From a bacterium (GTDB taxonomy: Bacteria > Bdellovibrionota_C > UBA2361 > SZUA-149 > JAQTWB01), in contig JAQTWB010000011.1 in NCBI GenBank assembly GCA_028689495.1, forward strand, positions 1 through 57,766: 57,766 nucleotides of DNA, read 5' to 3'. Every line of letters starts with the position of its first letter. Positions within the stretch are counted from its first letter, which is position 1. The notes beneath the pieces were generated by a model. It did not search any database, was not told the origin of the DNA, and saw only the letters and a list, made by a program, of their open reading frames with translations. A program made the position numbers and the translations under genes. Below, piece after piece: positions 24,928 to 33,620 of this stretch.

Positions 24928-26043
24928 ATGGTGCATAGGCGCATAATCGTTTCTTTGACCACATTGTCTTTTTCAGCCGTATCTTTTTCGGCCATTGGTG
25001 TAATTTCGCTATCGTTCGCGGTTATGGCGTGTAGCGCCCAGACATCTACATTTACATCTACTGCGGCTAGGCCAGTTCCAGTGAAACCACGGTCCTTTTC
25101 CGTAAAAGCGCAGGGGAGCGCTGAGAGTGGAGTGCAGGTGGCACCGTCTGTTGTAGTTGGCAAAGCTTTGCCTTCGGCAAGGGTGATTGAGCCAGCGATG
25201 CTTAACAATATGCCGCAGGTTCCCCCTGCGACTTTGGTGGTCAAGCCTGCGCTTCGTGGCTGGGATTATCTTGTGTACCGGTTGCAGTTAAATGGTATGG
25301 GGCGGGACGAGGCGGAGAATATTTTTTCCGATCCGCGTATGCCAAAGCGGGATGAACTTTTGTTTAACGCAAGGCCAGCCGAATCAAAGGTGATGTATCG
25401 TTTGCACAATGCACCACGGACAAGGGCCAACGCATTAAAGTTCTATTCGCAATATAAACAAGAATTTCTTGCCAGTGAGAAGAAGTATTCCGTGCCTCGG
25501 GAGGTCATTCTTGCCATTCTTCAGGTTGAAACGCACTGTGGCCAGGTTACGGGGAAAGAACGGGTGATTCATCGCCTGGCGCGTCTGGCTTCGGCCTCGA
25601 CCCCTGACAATGTTATAAAAAACATCAAACACAACAAGAAGCTGCATAAGGGTATTCGCGAGGATGAGATAAGTAATCGCGCGCAGTGGCTGGAGGATAC
25701 ATTTTTGCCCCAGGTTATTGGAACAGTGCGACTTGCCGAGGAGCTTGGTAAGGACCCACTGGAGATTCGCGGTTCAAGTGCCGGAGCTGTTGGATTTCCG
25801 CAATTCCTTCCCGGCAATGTAATTCTCTATGGTGTTGACGCCGACAAAAACGGTCGTATCGATCCTTACACTCCGGTGGATGCTATTCATTCTGTGGGAA
25901 GCTTTCTCAACGCCAAGGGTTGGAAGAACCTGAACCTGCCGCGCGCCGAGCGCCGGAAGGTCGTGCTTCACTACAATAAAAGTGAGCCCTACGTTGATAC
26001 GGTCTTGACGATGGGCGAGATGTTGAAGAAGCAGATGAGATGA
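24928..26043 (+). CDS. MltB-type lytic murein transglycosylase, lipoprotein
   Basis: A 371-residue protein with an N-terminal signal sequence ending in a lipobox (FAVMAC), so probably anchored in the outer membrane. The SLT2/MltB domain shows ILAILQVETHCGQ with the catalytic Glu, then SSAGAVGFPQFLPGNVILYG and DKNGRIDPYTPVDAIHSVG, a near-complete match to the MltB consensus. It cleaves peptidoglycan glycan strands to 1,6-anhydro ends. A Pro/Val-rich linker of about 80 residues separates the anchor from the domain. The ATG at 24928 gives the right signal-peptide length. Confidence 0.9.
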   Translation: MVHRRIIVSLTTLSFSAVSFSAIGVISLSFAVMACSAQTSTFTSTAARPVPVKPRSFSVKAQGSAESGVQVAPSVVVGKALPSARVIEPAMLNNMPQVPPATLVVKPALRGWDYLVYRLQLNGMGRDEAENIFSDPRMPKRDELLFNARPAESKVMYRLHNAPRTRANALKFYSQYKQEFLASEKKYSVPREVILAILQVETHCGQVTGKERVIHRLARLASASTPDNVIKNIKHNKKLHKGIREDEISNRAQWLEDTFLPQVIGTVRLAEELGKDPLEIRGSSAGAVGFPQFLPGNVILYGVDADKNGRIDPYTPVDAIHSVGSFLNAKGWKNLNLPRAERRKVVLHYNKSEPYVDTVLTMGEMLKKQMR

Positions 26044-26118
26044 ATTCGCGGTGTTGATTTTTTTTTGGTTCCGGGTTCCTTTTCTGAAATCATCATCCTC
26101 CGATGCACGATAATCCCC

Positions 26119-26133
26119 TGTAATGAAATTACA
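26119..26133 (+). repeat. Short hairpin directly upstream of the RAYT gene
   Basis: TGTAAT-GAA-ATTACA is a perfect 6-bp stem with a 3-base loop, 17 bases before the transposase start and immediately before its AGGAG site (26139-26143). It could be a flanking recognition hairpin or a translational control element. Confidence 0.4.
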
Positions 26134-26150
26134 CTTACAGGAGTGCCCCC

Positions 26151-27134
26151 ATGGCGAGAAATCCAAAAATGTTCATTCATGATGCTGTGTATGAACTCTG
26201 TTTTCGTACCGAAAACGGATTGCCGATGACGGCAGCTCCGTTTATGAAGCGAATTATCAAGGGATGTCTGGCTGCGGCACAGTCGAAGTACCCCGTCACA
26301 ATTTGTCATTACATCGTTATGGCGAATCATGTTCATATGATTGTTCGGGTCAAGAACCCCGAAGACTTGAGCCGGTTTGTTTTGTATTTCAAACGCGAAA
26401 GCGCCCACGCAATCAATTCTCTCCAAGGGCGCAGAAATCATACGGTATGGTGCGAACGTTACGACTCACCAATTCTACTTGATGCAGGGAAAGTCATTGA
26501 CAGGATTGTATATTTTTATGCCAATCCAGTCCAAGCGGGACTTACCTCGTCAATTGATGATTATCCAAATCTCAGCTCATGGAATGCTTTCATCAATAAT
26601 GGCGAAACGGAAACATGTGGGAAAGTGCCTCGTACCATTATTCCTGTTATTAACAGCAGGCGTCTGTCAGACCAAAAAGCCAAAGCAATAGATTTAACTC
26701 TTAAAGAAGAATCTCTAGAGCAATTTCAACTCTCCATTGAGCCATTTGCCTGGCTTAGAGCTTTTGCACAAACACAGCATTCCGAGCCTGAAATAGTCAA
26801 AAACATTATTATTCAAAGGCTCAGGACACGAGAGACGAACTTGGTCTCCAAAAGAAAATCGCCGCCACTTGGTGCAAAAAAACTTATAAGACAAAGTATT
26901 TTCCAGACGCACACTCCAAAAAAGTTCGGCAAAAAAATGATCTGCCTCGGCTCCGAAAAAGCAACACGAAAAATTTTTATTCAATTCTTCAAAGATAATG
27001 CCGAAAAAGCTCGAAAGGCTGTCAAACAGATTCGCCGTGGTTTGACTGCGGTAATTCCTCCGTCATTTTTCCATCCTGGAGGATATTTGCTTTCCAACAT
27101 TCTACCCTTCTTCACGCCTCTGCCTTTAGGGTAA
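26151..27134 (+). CDS. REP-associated tyrosine transposase (Y1_Tnp, RAYT family)
   Basis: A 327-residue protein of the HUH/Y1 transposase superfamily. The metal-binding HUH motif is MANHVHMIVRV, and the candidate catalytic Tyr is in YFYANPVQAGL after VWCERYDSPILLD. A long basic C-terminal extension rich in Lys and Arg follows (residues ~190-327). Family members act on single-stranded REP hairpins and spread them without transposing themselves; they are domesticated single-copy genes. A good AGGAG lies 7 bases before ATG. REP-like GTAG palindromes lie at 11650 and 19339. The gene stands alone. Confidence 0.88.
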   Translation: MARNPKMFIHDAVYELCFRTENGLPMTAAPFMKRIIKGCLAAAQSKYPVTICHYIVMANHVHMIVRVKNPEDLSRFVLYFKRESAHAINSLQGRRNHTVWCERYDSPILLDAGKVIDRIVYFYANPVQAGLTSSIDDYPNLSSWNAFINNGETETCGKVPRTIIPVINSRRLSDQKAKAIDLTLKEESLEQFQLSIEPFAWLRAFAQTQHSEPEIVKNIIIQRLRTRETNLVSKRKSPPLGAKKLIRQSIFQTHTPKKFGKKMICLGSEKATRKIFIQFFKDNAEKARKAVKQIRRGLTAVIPPSFFHPGGYLLSNILPFFTPLPLG

Positions 27135-27509
27135 GCCGAGCCAGATTTTAATAAGCGTGACTGACTGGTGTCGCATGACTAGGCATGAAAGCCGATATTC
27201 AGGGTTGTCGATTATTATATCTGCGTTTAGTTTTCGAATTTTGATGTCAAATCCCCCGTAACTCACTCGGCTAAGTAAGGCTTTGGGGCAAAAAACAAAG
27301 TGCTCGGGGTCGTGATTCCGGTTTGTCTGAGTTGGTTCGATGTTTTTGCGGAAGCGGATGAGACCTGGAACCAAGGATCCATCAGGAACAGAGGATCAGG
27401 ATCGAGGACCTAGAACCATAGTTCATCTGAATTGGTCCGACAATTCCGGTTTATCTGAATTGGTTCGAGGTCTCACGGAAGAAACCTGGAACCATAAACC
27501 AACCAAGGA
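27135..27509. other. 375-bp interval with degenerate direct repeats
   Basis: No gene is supported. The motif ATTCCGGTTTRTCTGARTTGGTTCGA appears at 27315-27340 and 27443-27468 (2 differences), a shorter relative at 27424-27440, and the word CCTGGAACC recurs near 27369 and 27484. The interval lies between the RAYT stop and the end of the convergent LuxR-type gene. Confidence 0.7.
27315..27468. repeat. Degenerate direct repeat, 26-bp core, 128 bp apart
   Basis: The cores 27315-27340 and 27443-27468 differ at two positions, and the bases after each (GCGGAAGCGGATGAGACCTGG versus CACGGAAGAAACCTGG) are also related, so the true unit is about 55-60 bases. A third partial copy starts at 27421. They sit directly after the transposase gene. 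Confidence 0.75.
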
Positions 27510-28031
27510 TTATTTATGATCGGGAATGCTAGGCACTAGTAAGTCTTCAAGGAAAAAGGCAGCAAGCTCCGATCGTCCGGAAAGATTAGATTTGGCATAG
27601 ATTGCAATTGATTGCACACGAGCAGTTTTTTCGCTTGTTTGGCGGATGGCGGCAATTTCTTTGAGGCTCATGCCTTTGAGTAGCAAAAAAGCTACTTCTT
27701 TTTCGGCGGTTGTCAGCTTCCATATTTCAAGCTGTTGATCAATCGAATGCGAGAGACCGTCCAGGTATTTACGCGAATTGTCGCGCCAGGCTTCGGCTTT
27801 GGTCTTTAATGCCGAATAATCACTCTGTGCTTCAGTCAGACGATGACGTAGGGTGTAAGACCCTCGCATTACATAGAAAGTGCCTGATAAGGCAATTAGA
27901 CCAACTGTTCCTTCGACGAGTATATGCCATATTTGGCCCCCTTCCTCATAGTCCGAGAAGATATCAACCGTAACCATAATCGCAATTGCTGCAAGAATAC
28001 CGGCAATTAAAATACGTTCTTTATTATTCAT
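27510..28031 (-). CDS. Membrane-anchored LuxR-type HTH regulator
   Basis: A 173-residue protein with two N-terminal membrane helices (residues ~8-25 and ~36-54), a linker predicted helical, and a C-terminal LuxR/GerE HTH (residues ~105-165): LTTAEKEVAFLLLKGMSLKEIAAIRQTSEKTARVQS, ending SELAAFFLEDLL. It has no receiver or autoinducer domain, so it may bind DNA while tethered to the membrane. It lies 107 bases downstream of a cytochrome b561 gene on the same strand, suggesting a link between redox state and transcription (inference). Confidence 0.8.
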   Translation of the reverse strand: MNNKERILIAGILAAIAIMVTVDIFSDYEEGGQIWHILVEGTVGLIALSGTFYVMRGSYTLRHRLTEAQSDYSALKTKAEAWRDNSRKYLDGLSHSIDQQLEIWKLTTAEKEVAFLLLKGMSLKEIAAIRQTSEKTARVQSIAIYAKSNLSGRSELAAFFLEDLLVPSIPDHK

Positions 28032-28137
28032 TTGCGATTTTTACCGGCAACTCAACAACTCTTTATCGGAAGTTAAGCCCTCTACAAACTCTTGGCCTCT
28101 ATGTCCTCTTTCGGTCTCTCTTCGGTCTCGATCCAGG

Positions 28138-28968
28138 TTAGTGGCTACCGCTTGCGCCGGAGGCACCAGAATCACCCGAATTATCTATGGCTGTGATGGC
28201 ACCGTCTATTTCTATCTGTTTGTCGGCAAGCGCTTTTTCCAGCTTCTTTTGATGTTTTCGCTCTTTTCGCACTTTTTGATGTTCCTCGCTCTCACCGAGG
28301 CGGACATATTTCCCAAATATATTTACGGTGCGCGTTGGACTATTGTAGTTACCGAACAGGTTGCCGATAAAGGCAAAAACCATCACTAACAACATGATGC
28401 CCAACCATTTTTTGGAGTCGGGAATTATTTCGTTTTCTGCTATATCTGCTTTATTACCGTCGACCATACTCAGAGCGATATTGTCTCGGTGGCGGACTGA
28501 GTGGAGGATAACTCCGGCGATGTGCATGATGACGACAATGAGGAATCCGTTTGCAAGCAGTTCGTGTATTTCCTTAACTATGTGTTTCTTATAGCCAGTG
28601 ACCATAAGTATTCCGGTGCTCGCCAAAGCTAAGGCGATGATCATCATTATCAAAGCCGCCCAGCTCGAAGCGGGGTTGTGTCCAGCCCATCTTTTTTTGT
28701 CGCCGGTCAGAATGCCCTTGAGGTAGCTAATCAGGTCCAGAGGGTTTAAGGCAAAACCGCTAAAACGGGCGTGTTGTGTGCCGATGAATCCCCAGACAAT
28801 ACGGACGAGTACGAGGAAGGCCATTGTCGCTCCAGCCAGCATGTGCAAGGGGAAGCTGGCCGATTCGTCGCTGACATAAGTGCCGATACCGAAGGCGACG
28901 ATAAAAAGAATGGCGAACAGCCAATGGAAAATTCGGGTAGGCAGATCATAAACAAGGTTAGTTCGCAT
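28138..28968 (-). CDS. Cytochrome b561 family (Ni-hydrogenase-type) membrane protein
   Basis: A 276-residue protein with four or five membrane helices. Candidate haem-ligand histidines lie in PTRIFHWLFA, FPLHMLAG, KEIHELLANG and VIMHIAGVILHSVRHR, the usual pattern of the hydrogenase-cytochrome b fold. An extra helix near residue 190 is followed by a charged coiled segment rich in Lys and Glu and a Gly/Ala/Ser tail. It probably passes electrons between quinone and a periplasmic partner, which is not in the window. ATG is preceded by CTGGAGGAAAGATA, a strong ribosome site. Confidence 0.85.
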   Translation of the reverse strand: MRTNLVYDLPTRIFHWLFAILFIVAFGIGTYVSDESASFPLHMLAGATMAFLVLVRIVWGFIGTQHARFSGFALNPLDLISYLKGILTGDKKRWAGHNPASSWAALIMMIIALALASTGILMVTGYKKHIVKEIHELLANGFLIVVIMHIAGVILHSVRHRDNIALSMVDGNKADIAENEIIPDSKKWLGIMLLVMVFAFIGNLFGNYNSPTRTVNIFGKYVRLGESEEHQKVRKERKHQKKLEKALADKQIEIDGAITAIDNSGDSGASGASGSH

Positions 28969-29122
28969 TATCTTTCCTCCAGGAGGTACGGTGATTCATT
29001 GCGATGATTGTAGCGCTTGCGATTGTATTATGGATATAGTCCAAATGACCTAGATGAGTTTTTCTGGTTGCTTATACCATTTCTTCCGCCAGATATCCGC
29101 CAGTATAGCAGCGAGGTGGCTG

Positions 29123-29461
29123 ATGTTTACTAATAAAAAGCTACAGAAAATGTTTGTTGGTGAGCTTGATGCGGTTATTCATGAGCTTGATTCCACCAGT
29201 CGGCAACTCAGAGACCACGATTTTTTTGTCTTATCTGAGGTGCATATACATCGATTGCAGCATATTCTTCATCGCTTGAAGGGCGGTGCCAAATTCATCG
29301 AGCGGACTGATATCGCTGATTTTCTGGGTGAGATTGAAAGTCAATTGTCTGCAAAGACGAAGACGATCGAACCTGGAACCAGTAATTCGCCTAAAATAGA
29401 TCGTGAATTTTTGGCTCGAATCTCAGATTTTCTTCGCGAAAAATTGGACGAAGTCACCTGA
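29123..29461 (+). CDS. Stand-alone histidine phosphotransfer (HPt) domain protein
   Basis: A 112-residue helical protein whose central helix carries LQHILHRLKGGAKFIERTD, matching the HPt consensus H-x-L-K-G-x-A around the phospho-accepting His. It would relay phosphate between a hybrid kinase and a response regulator, neither of which is in this window. ATG at 29123 follows GCGAGGTGGC. Its last 39 bases overlap the 3' end of the convergent methyltransferase gene, and it is divergent from the cytochrome b gene. Confidence 0.7.
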   Translation: MFTNKKLQKMFVGELDAVIHELDSTSRQLRDHDFFVLSEVHIHRLQHILHRLKGGAKFIERTDIADFLGEIESQLSAKTKTIEPGTSNSPKIDREFLARISDFLREKLDEVT

Positions 29462-30676
29462 GTGAGTTTTGCCTTGTTGCCGCTCGTGGATGGAGAAGCC
29501 ACGGCGAATAAAAGCCGCAGTCAGGTCTTCGGGGTGCAGCCAGATAGCATAGCGATCAACACCACCCCAATGTTTTTCGCTGTTATAGATATTTTTTCTG
29601 GCGCGGCAGCTGTGGTCTTTGTCCTTAATCTCAAACCACTCGCCTTTCGGAGCTGTGTCTGATGTGACTTGGGTCCAGATAAAAATCTCTCTGGCGCTGC
29701 GACAAAGCAGGTCAATAGTTCGAAGCGGTTCACTCATGTGGTAGAGGACGCCTGAGGCGATGCAGCTATCGAACTTATAGCGACGCTGGAATTCGTCATT
29801 GCCTAATAGCTCGTTACAGTCGCCGTTTATAAATTCGGCACCAGAGAGGCCGAATTGTTTTTTGACGAGTTCGCATTTTTTGAAAAATTCTTCGTTTGCC
29901 TCGATCCCGACAAGTTTATTCGCTCCGAGATCAAGTAGCTGTTTGCTGTTGCCGCCTTCGAAAGGTCCTATTTCGAGAATAGTTTTGCCTTTGACCGGGC
30001 TCCAGGAATTAAATTGGGCAATTCCGGTTACCCCATCCGATACTGAGGGATTGGCTGAGCCGTATCTTTTCCCCTGATAATGAAAAACAGTCACCCAGTC
30101 TTTATAGGCATCGAGTTCCGTATCGGTATTGTCTACTGAGAAGAACTCCAGGTTGGAGATTTGTCGAGCTCCGTGCGGACGAGGTATTGGCGCCGAGCTT
30201 TGCTCTGGCGCCAAATTTTTTTTGCTATCGGAGTTTCCGCGGGCGATTGATTGGAGCCATTTTAACGGCGCGAGAATTTTTGCTCCGATTTTGAAAGTGG
30301 TGGAGTTCGCCAGTTCTTCGTAGTTATTTAGTAGCTTGAGATAATGTTCATCCTGATCCAGTGATTGACGTTCTCGGGCGGCGGCGAGAGACGAGTTTAC
30401 CTGAGCCAGATGGGCGAGTTTTGTGCATTGGACAATGATTTTTGGCAGCAACCGCTTGCGGGCATCAAGCGCCGCTAGACGGTAAGCTGACCCGGCTTCG
30501 TCGTTGGCGATATCTTCAAGTGTCTTTGCCAGATGGTCGATCTGCTCGACAAGGTCACAATCGAGCCGATGGCGCCAAGTGTGATGCGGCAGGATATCTT
30601 CGATGGCCGTGGAATCGCTTTCAATATCGCCCACCGGACTATCCGTTGCCCTTTTTTGTGCATTCACGTCAGCCAT
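29423..30676 (-). CDS. Class I SAM-dependent methyltransferase with long N-terminal region
   Basis: A 417-residue protein. Residues ~1-165 are a polar helical region; residues ~225-400 hold a Rossmann methyltransferase with the SAM-binding motif GKTILEIGPFEGGNSKQL, acidic LVGIEANEEF and FDSCIASGVLYHMSEPLRTI. This resembles the DUF1698/CmoB-like and sugar or tRNA methyltransferase-like groups but the substrate is unclear. It begins 9 bases after the phoH-like gene and ends the M16-PhoH-methyltransferase unit. Its 3' end overlaps the HPt gene antisense. Confidence 0.75.
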   Translation of the reverse strand: MADVNAQKRATDSPVGDIESDSTAIEDILPHHTWRHRLDCDLVEQIDHLAKTLEDIANDEAGSAYRLAALDARKRLLPKIIVQCTKLAHLAQVNSSLAAARERQSLDQDEHYLKLLNNYEELANSTTFKIGAKILAPLKWLQSIARGNSDSKKNLAPEQSSAPIPRPHGARQISNLEFFSVDNTDTELDAYKDWVTVFHYQGKRYGSANPSVSDGVTGIAQFNSWSPVKGKTILEIGPFEGGNSKQLLDLGANKLVGIEANEEFFKKCELVKKQFGLSGAEFINGDCNELLGNDEFQRRYKFDSCIASGVLYHMSEPLRTIDLLCRSAREIFIWTQVTSDTAPKGEWFEIKDKDHSCRARKNIYNSEKHWGGVDRYAIWLHPEDLTAAFIRRGFSIHERQQGKTHSGDFVQFFAKKI

Positions 30677-30685
30677 TCCGGTTCG

Positions 30686-32161
30686 TTATAACAGACGGGT
30701 CGCGGCGTCGGCGAGATCACTGCGGACAATTTTTTCCAGCTCAATATGTACGGCCTGCGGCCAGCTGCGGAAAGCATTAATCGCATGAACCAGCCCGTTG
30801 TTTCTTGTGCTGAGGAACTGATTATCGATTTGGCTCTTGTCGCCAATAACGACGATTACGCTTCCTTCGCCAAGTCTTGTCAGAAGTACTTTAAGTGGGC
30901 CACGCTCAAGGTTTTGTGCCTCTTCGAGGATGACAAAACTGCGACGGAATGTCCGTCCACGGATATGGCTGAGAGGAACCATTTCCAGGCGATTTTCCAT
31001 TTCCAGCCAGTTTTTTGCGTCGAACGGGCGGGCGGCGCGCTGAACCCCGCGTTTGCCGCGATCGCCAGCCTCTCCAGGAACCTGAACGATTGCCCGCAGG
31101 TTGTCTTCGATTGGCCCTCCCCAAGGACGGACTTTTTCGTCCAGGGACCCGGGCAGGAAACCAAGCGATGCGCCTACTTCAACCATTGGGCGGGTGATGA
31201 CGATGCGCTCAAAATGACCTCGTTCAAGTCTTTCCCAAGCCGCGGCCAAGGTGAGGAACGATTTACCGCTACCGGCCGGTCCGGCGACGGTAATCAGGCG
31301 AATTCCACCTTCGGCCATCGGGTCAGGTTCACCACATCCCATCAGAGCCCAGAGCAGTAGTCGCTGGCGCACGTTTTTGCCTGTGACATCTCCGGCAACC
31401 TTCAGGTAATCGACTTTGGCACGGTCGATTACTTCTACGTAGCGCTTGTCCCCATCGACGCGGGCGATACCGTAGCAGTAGCGTTCTTCGGGAGAGTTCT
31501 GATCTACTATATGGAAGAGTTCGTTTATGATAGGGCGCTTCTCCGGATTGTAGACGCCGGAATCAAAAACCTGGTCCATGGTCTCAGCTTCGAGTTCAAC
31601 GTGGCGGTAGCCGAAGCCGCCGTGCATCTCCGGAGCCCAGACAGATTTCAACTCTTCCGCCTGGACGCTGTAGACGCTGCGTGCCAGAACGCGCAGGATT
31701 CTGTCTTGGGTTATCAGCACGACATCAGTTGGTTCCTTGCTGCTTTCAAAACCGAAGACCGCGGAGTCACGTCCGTTTTGGCTGTCTTCGATTTCAAGCG
31801 TTGTGGCGAGGATTTCGTGGTCGGCGACGTTGGCCTTCAGGCCCCAAGCAATTACTTTTTCGGTAGTCGGTCGCGGGGCAATGCGCAGCAGTCCGCCTTT
31901 TTCGGTTTCTACACCGTCAAGCAGGCAACCGCAGTTTGTGTATTCTTCAAGTTGACGGGCCGCTTCAATGGCGATTTTACCGCGATCGCCTTTATCGCTT
32001 TTAAGTCGATCCAGTTCATCGAGTACTACGCGTGGAACAACGATTTCGTTGTCGCCAAGTACTCCGGCAAATCCGGGATATGGTTCTTCGCGAAAAGTAG
32101 TAACGTTTTGAACAAGCGAAATGATAGCTGAGGTGTCGAGGACAAGAATCTTACTGGCCAC
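30686..32161 (-). CDS. PhoH-like ATPase with N-terminal PIN domain
   Basis: A 491-residue protein. Residues 1-~160 are a PIN-type nuclease domain starting with KILVLDTSAI and including VVLDELDRLKSDKGDRG. The C-terminal half is a PhoH P-loop ATPase: VAGPAGSGKSFLTLAAAW (Walker A), FVILEEAQNLE (Walker B) and VIVVIGDKSQIDN. PIN-PhoH (PhoH2-like) proteins act on RNA. GTG at 32161 is preferred because GGAG lies 6 bases before it; the upstream TTGs lack a site. It follows the M16 peptidase gene by 45 bases and precedes the methyltransferase by 9. Confidence 0.9.
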   Translation of the reverse strand: MASKILVLDTSAIISLVQNVTTFREEPYPGFAGVLGDNEIVVPRVVLDELDRLKSDKGDRGKIAIEAARQLEEYTNCGCLLDGVETEKGGLLRIAPRPTTEKVIAWGLKANVADHEILATTLEIEDSQNGRDSAVFGFESSKEPTDVVLITQDRILRVLARSVYSVQAEELKSVWAPEMHGGFGYRHVELEAETMDQVFDSGVYNPEKRPIINELFHIVDQNSPEERYCYGIARVDGDKRYVEVIDRAKVDYLKVAGDVTGKNVRQRLLLWALMGCGEPDPMAEGGIRLITVAGPAGSGKSFLTLAAAWERLERGHFERIVITRPMVEVGASLGFLPGSLDEKVRPWGGPIEDNLRAIVQVPGEAGDRGKRGVQRAARPFDAKNWLEMENRLEMVPLSHIRGRTFRRSFVILEEAQNLERGPLKVLLTRLGEGSVIVVIGDKSQIDNQFLSTRNNGLVHAINAFRSWPQAVHIELEKIVRSDLADAATRLL

Positions 32162-32206
32162 AAATTCTCCGGATTTTATCAACAATTAACTACAACAAGG
32201 ACCCTG

Positions 32207-33568
32207 TTATTCTTGGTAGCAGCGCCGGGCTGATTGTGAAAGGGAAAAACCGTCAATGTCTCCACCTAGCACGAGCATTCCTTCTCCTGCAGGGAGCCAG
32301 TGTGAAATAAAACGCGCGATATCGTCGGCTGTTATTGCCCGCAGTCGGGACTCGGCTCTTTGAGTGCTGCGGTATTCACCGAAATACAACTCGGATTCCA
32401 GCAGCCGCCACATTCGCGAAGAGAGGGAGTCGAATTCCATATTCAGTTGTGCGGTCAGCATTGAGAGGACGCGCTGATGTTCTTCGTCGCTGAGGCCAAA
32501 TTGTAGCAGTTCAACGAATAGGTCGTGAATCAGAGTCAGACCTTTGTTGATGTTTTTTCTCTCGATCACCCCGCTAAGCAGGAGGGCCCCGGTGTCGGGA
32601 TAGGCGTCAATATCCGCGGCGATGTCGTAGGCGAGTCCCTTTTCCTCGCGCAGCAGCTGAAATAACCGGGATGACATGCCCGAACCCAGTGCGCTGGAGA
32701 CGATGAGTCCTGTGTAGTAGTCGGGGCAGCGGATGCTGGGCCAGGGGCGGCCAAGCAGGAGATGCACTTGACTCACCGGACGGATAACCGAGAAGCAGCC
32801 GCCAAACTTTGGTTCAACATGACGCTTTTGCGGGTTATGGGTGGGGTAATATCCGAGCTCGAAAGCTTTGCCTTGAGGAAGGCAGCCGAAATACTTTTCT
32901 CCGAGGCGGGCAAGCTCTTCGAGCTCGATATTACCGGCGGCAGCAATCAGCAAACGCTGGCCGCAGAGCAGTTCGTCGAGGCGCATTTGAGCTTCGCTCA
33001 GTTTGAATCCCTGAACATTCTCTTTTGTGCCGTAAACTGGTAAGGCAAGCATGGACGAGGGCCAGAAATGTTCGGCGAATACCCGGTAGACGCTGTCTGA
33101 AGGGTCATCTTCGGCTTCGAGTATTTCCTGCCTGATGACCGATTGTTCAAGCGTGAGATCGCTGTCGTTACAGGCGAAATCGAGCAGCAGAGAAGAGATG
33201 AAGGCAAAAAGTTCTTCGAGAAGCGACTGCGGGATTTGTGCATGCAGACAAAGGGAGTCAGAGTCTGTAAAAGCGTTTATTTCTCCGCCCAGGTAATCGA
33301 TACGACAGGCGATTTCTCTCGGGTTAAGTGTCTTGGTGCGTTTAAAAAGCAGATGTTCGAGGAGATGGGTCAGACCGGCGCTTGCGATAGTTTCGTCGGA
33401 TGAGCCTCCTACCAGACAAATGCACAGTGAAATAGAGCGATATGCGTTGGTTTTGTCGACCAGCACCCGCACGCCATTGGAGAGAGTGAGTTTGCCTGGT
33501 GCCGGGTTACTGGTTGATGGTACCGGGTTACTGCCTGATTTGGGGCTTGCTTGAGTTTTGCGGGCCAA
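32207..33568 (-). CDS. M16-family zinc metallopeptidase (PqqL/processing-peptidase-like)
   Basis: A 453-residue peptidase with the inverted zinc motif HLLEHLLF (H-x-x-E-H) and the downstream Glu in IRQEILEAEDDPSD. The C-terminal M16C domain is present (GSGMSSRLFQLLREEKGLAY). The start is a TTG at 33568 with GAGGAGCTCTC just upstream. The N-terminal 25 residues form a Ser/Pro/Asn linker (NPVPSTSNPAPG) whose DNA repeats GCCGGGTTACT and ACCGGGTTACT. No signal peptide is seen, so it is probably cytoplasmic. It is divergent from argJ. Confidence 0.88.
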   Translation of the reverse strand: MARKTQASPKSGSNPVPSTSNPAPGKLTLSNGVRVLVDKTNAYRSISLCICLVGGSSDETIASAGLTHLLEHLLFKRTKTLNPREIACRIDYLGGEINAFTDSDSLCLHAQIPQSLLEELFAFISSLLLDFACNDSDLTLEQSVIRQEILEAEDDPSDSVYRVFAEHFWPSSMLALPVYGTKENVQGFKLSEAQMRLDELLCGQRLLIAAAGNIELEELARLGEKYFGCLPQGKAFELGYYPTHNPQKRHVEPKFGGCFSVIRPVSQVHLLLGRPWPSIRCPDYYTGLIVSSALGSGMSSRLFQLLREEKGLAYDIAADIDAYPDTGALLLSGVIERKNINKGLTLIHDLFVELLQFGLSDEEHQRVLSMLTAQLNMEFDSLSSRMWRLLESELYFGEYRSTQRAESRLRAITADDIARFISHWLPAGEGMLVLGGDIDGFSLSQSARRCYQE

Positions 33569-33620
33569 GAGAGCTCCTCATTTGAGAGATTGATGTTAGA
33601 GGGAATAAGTCGGGGACTAT

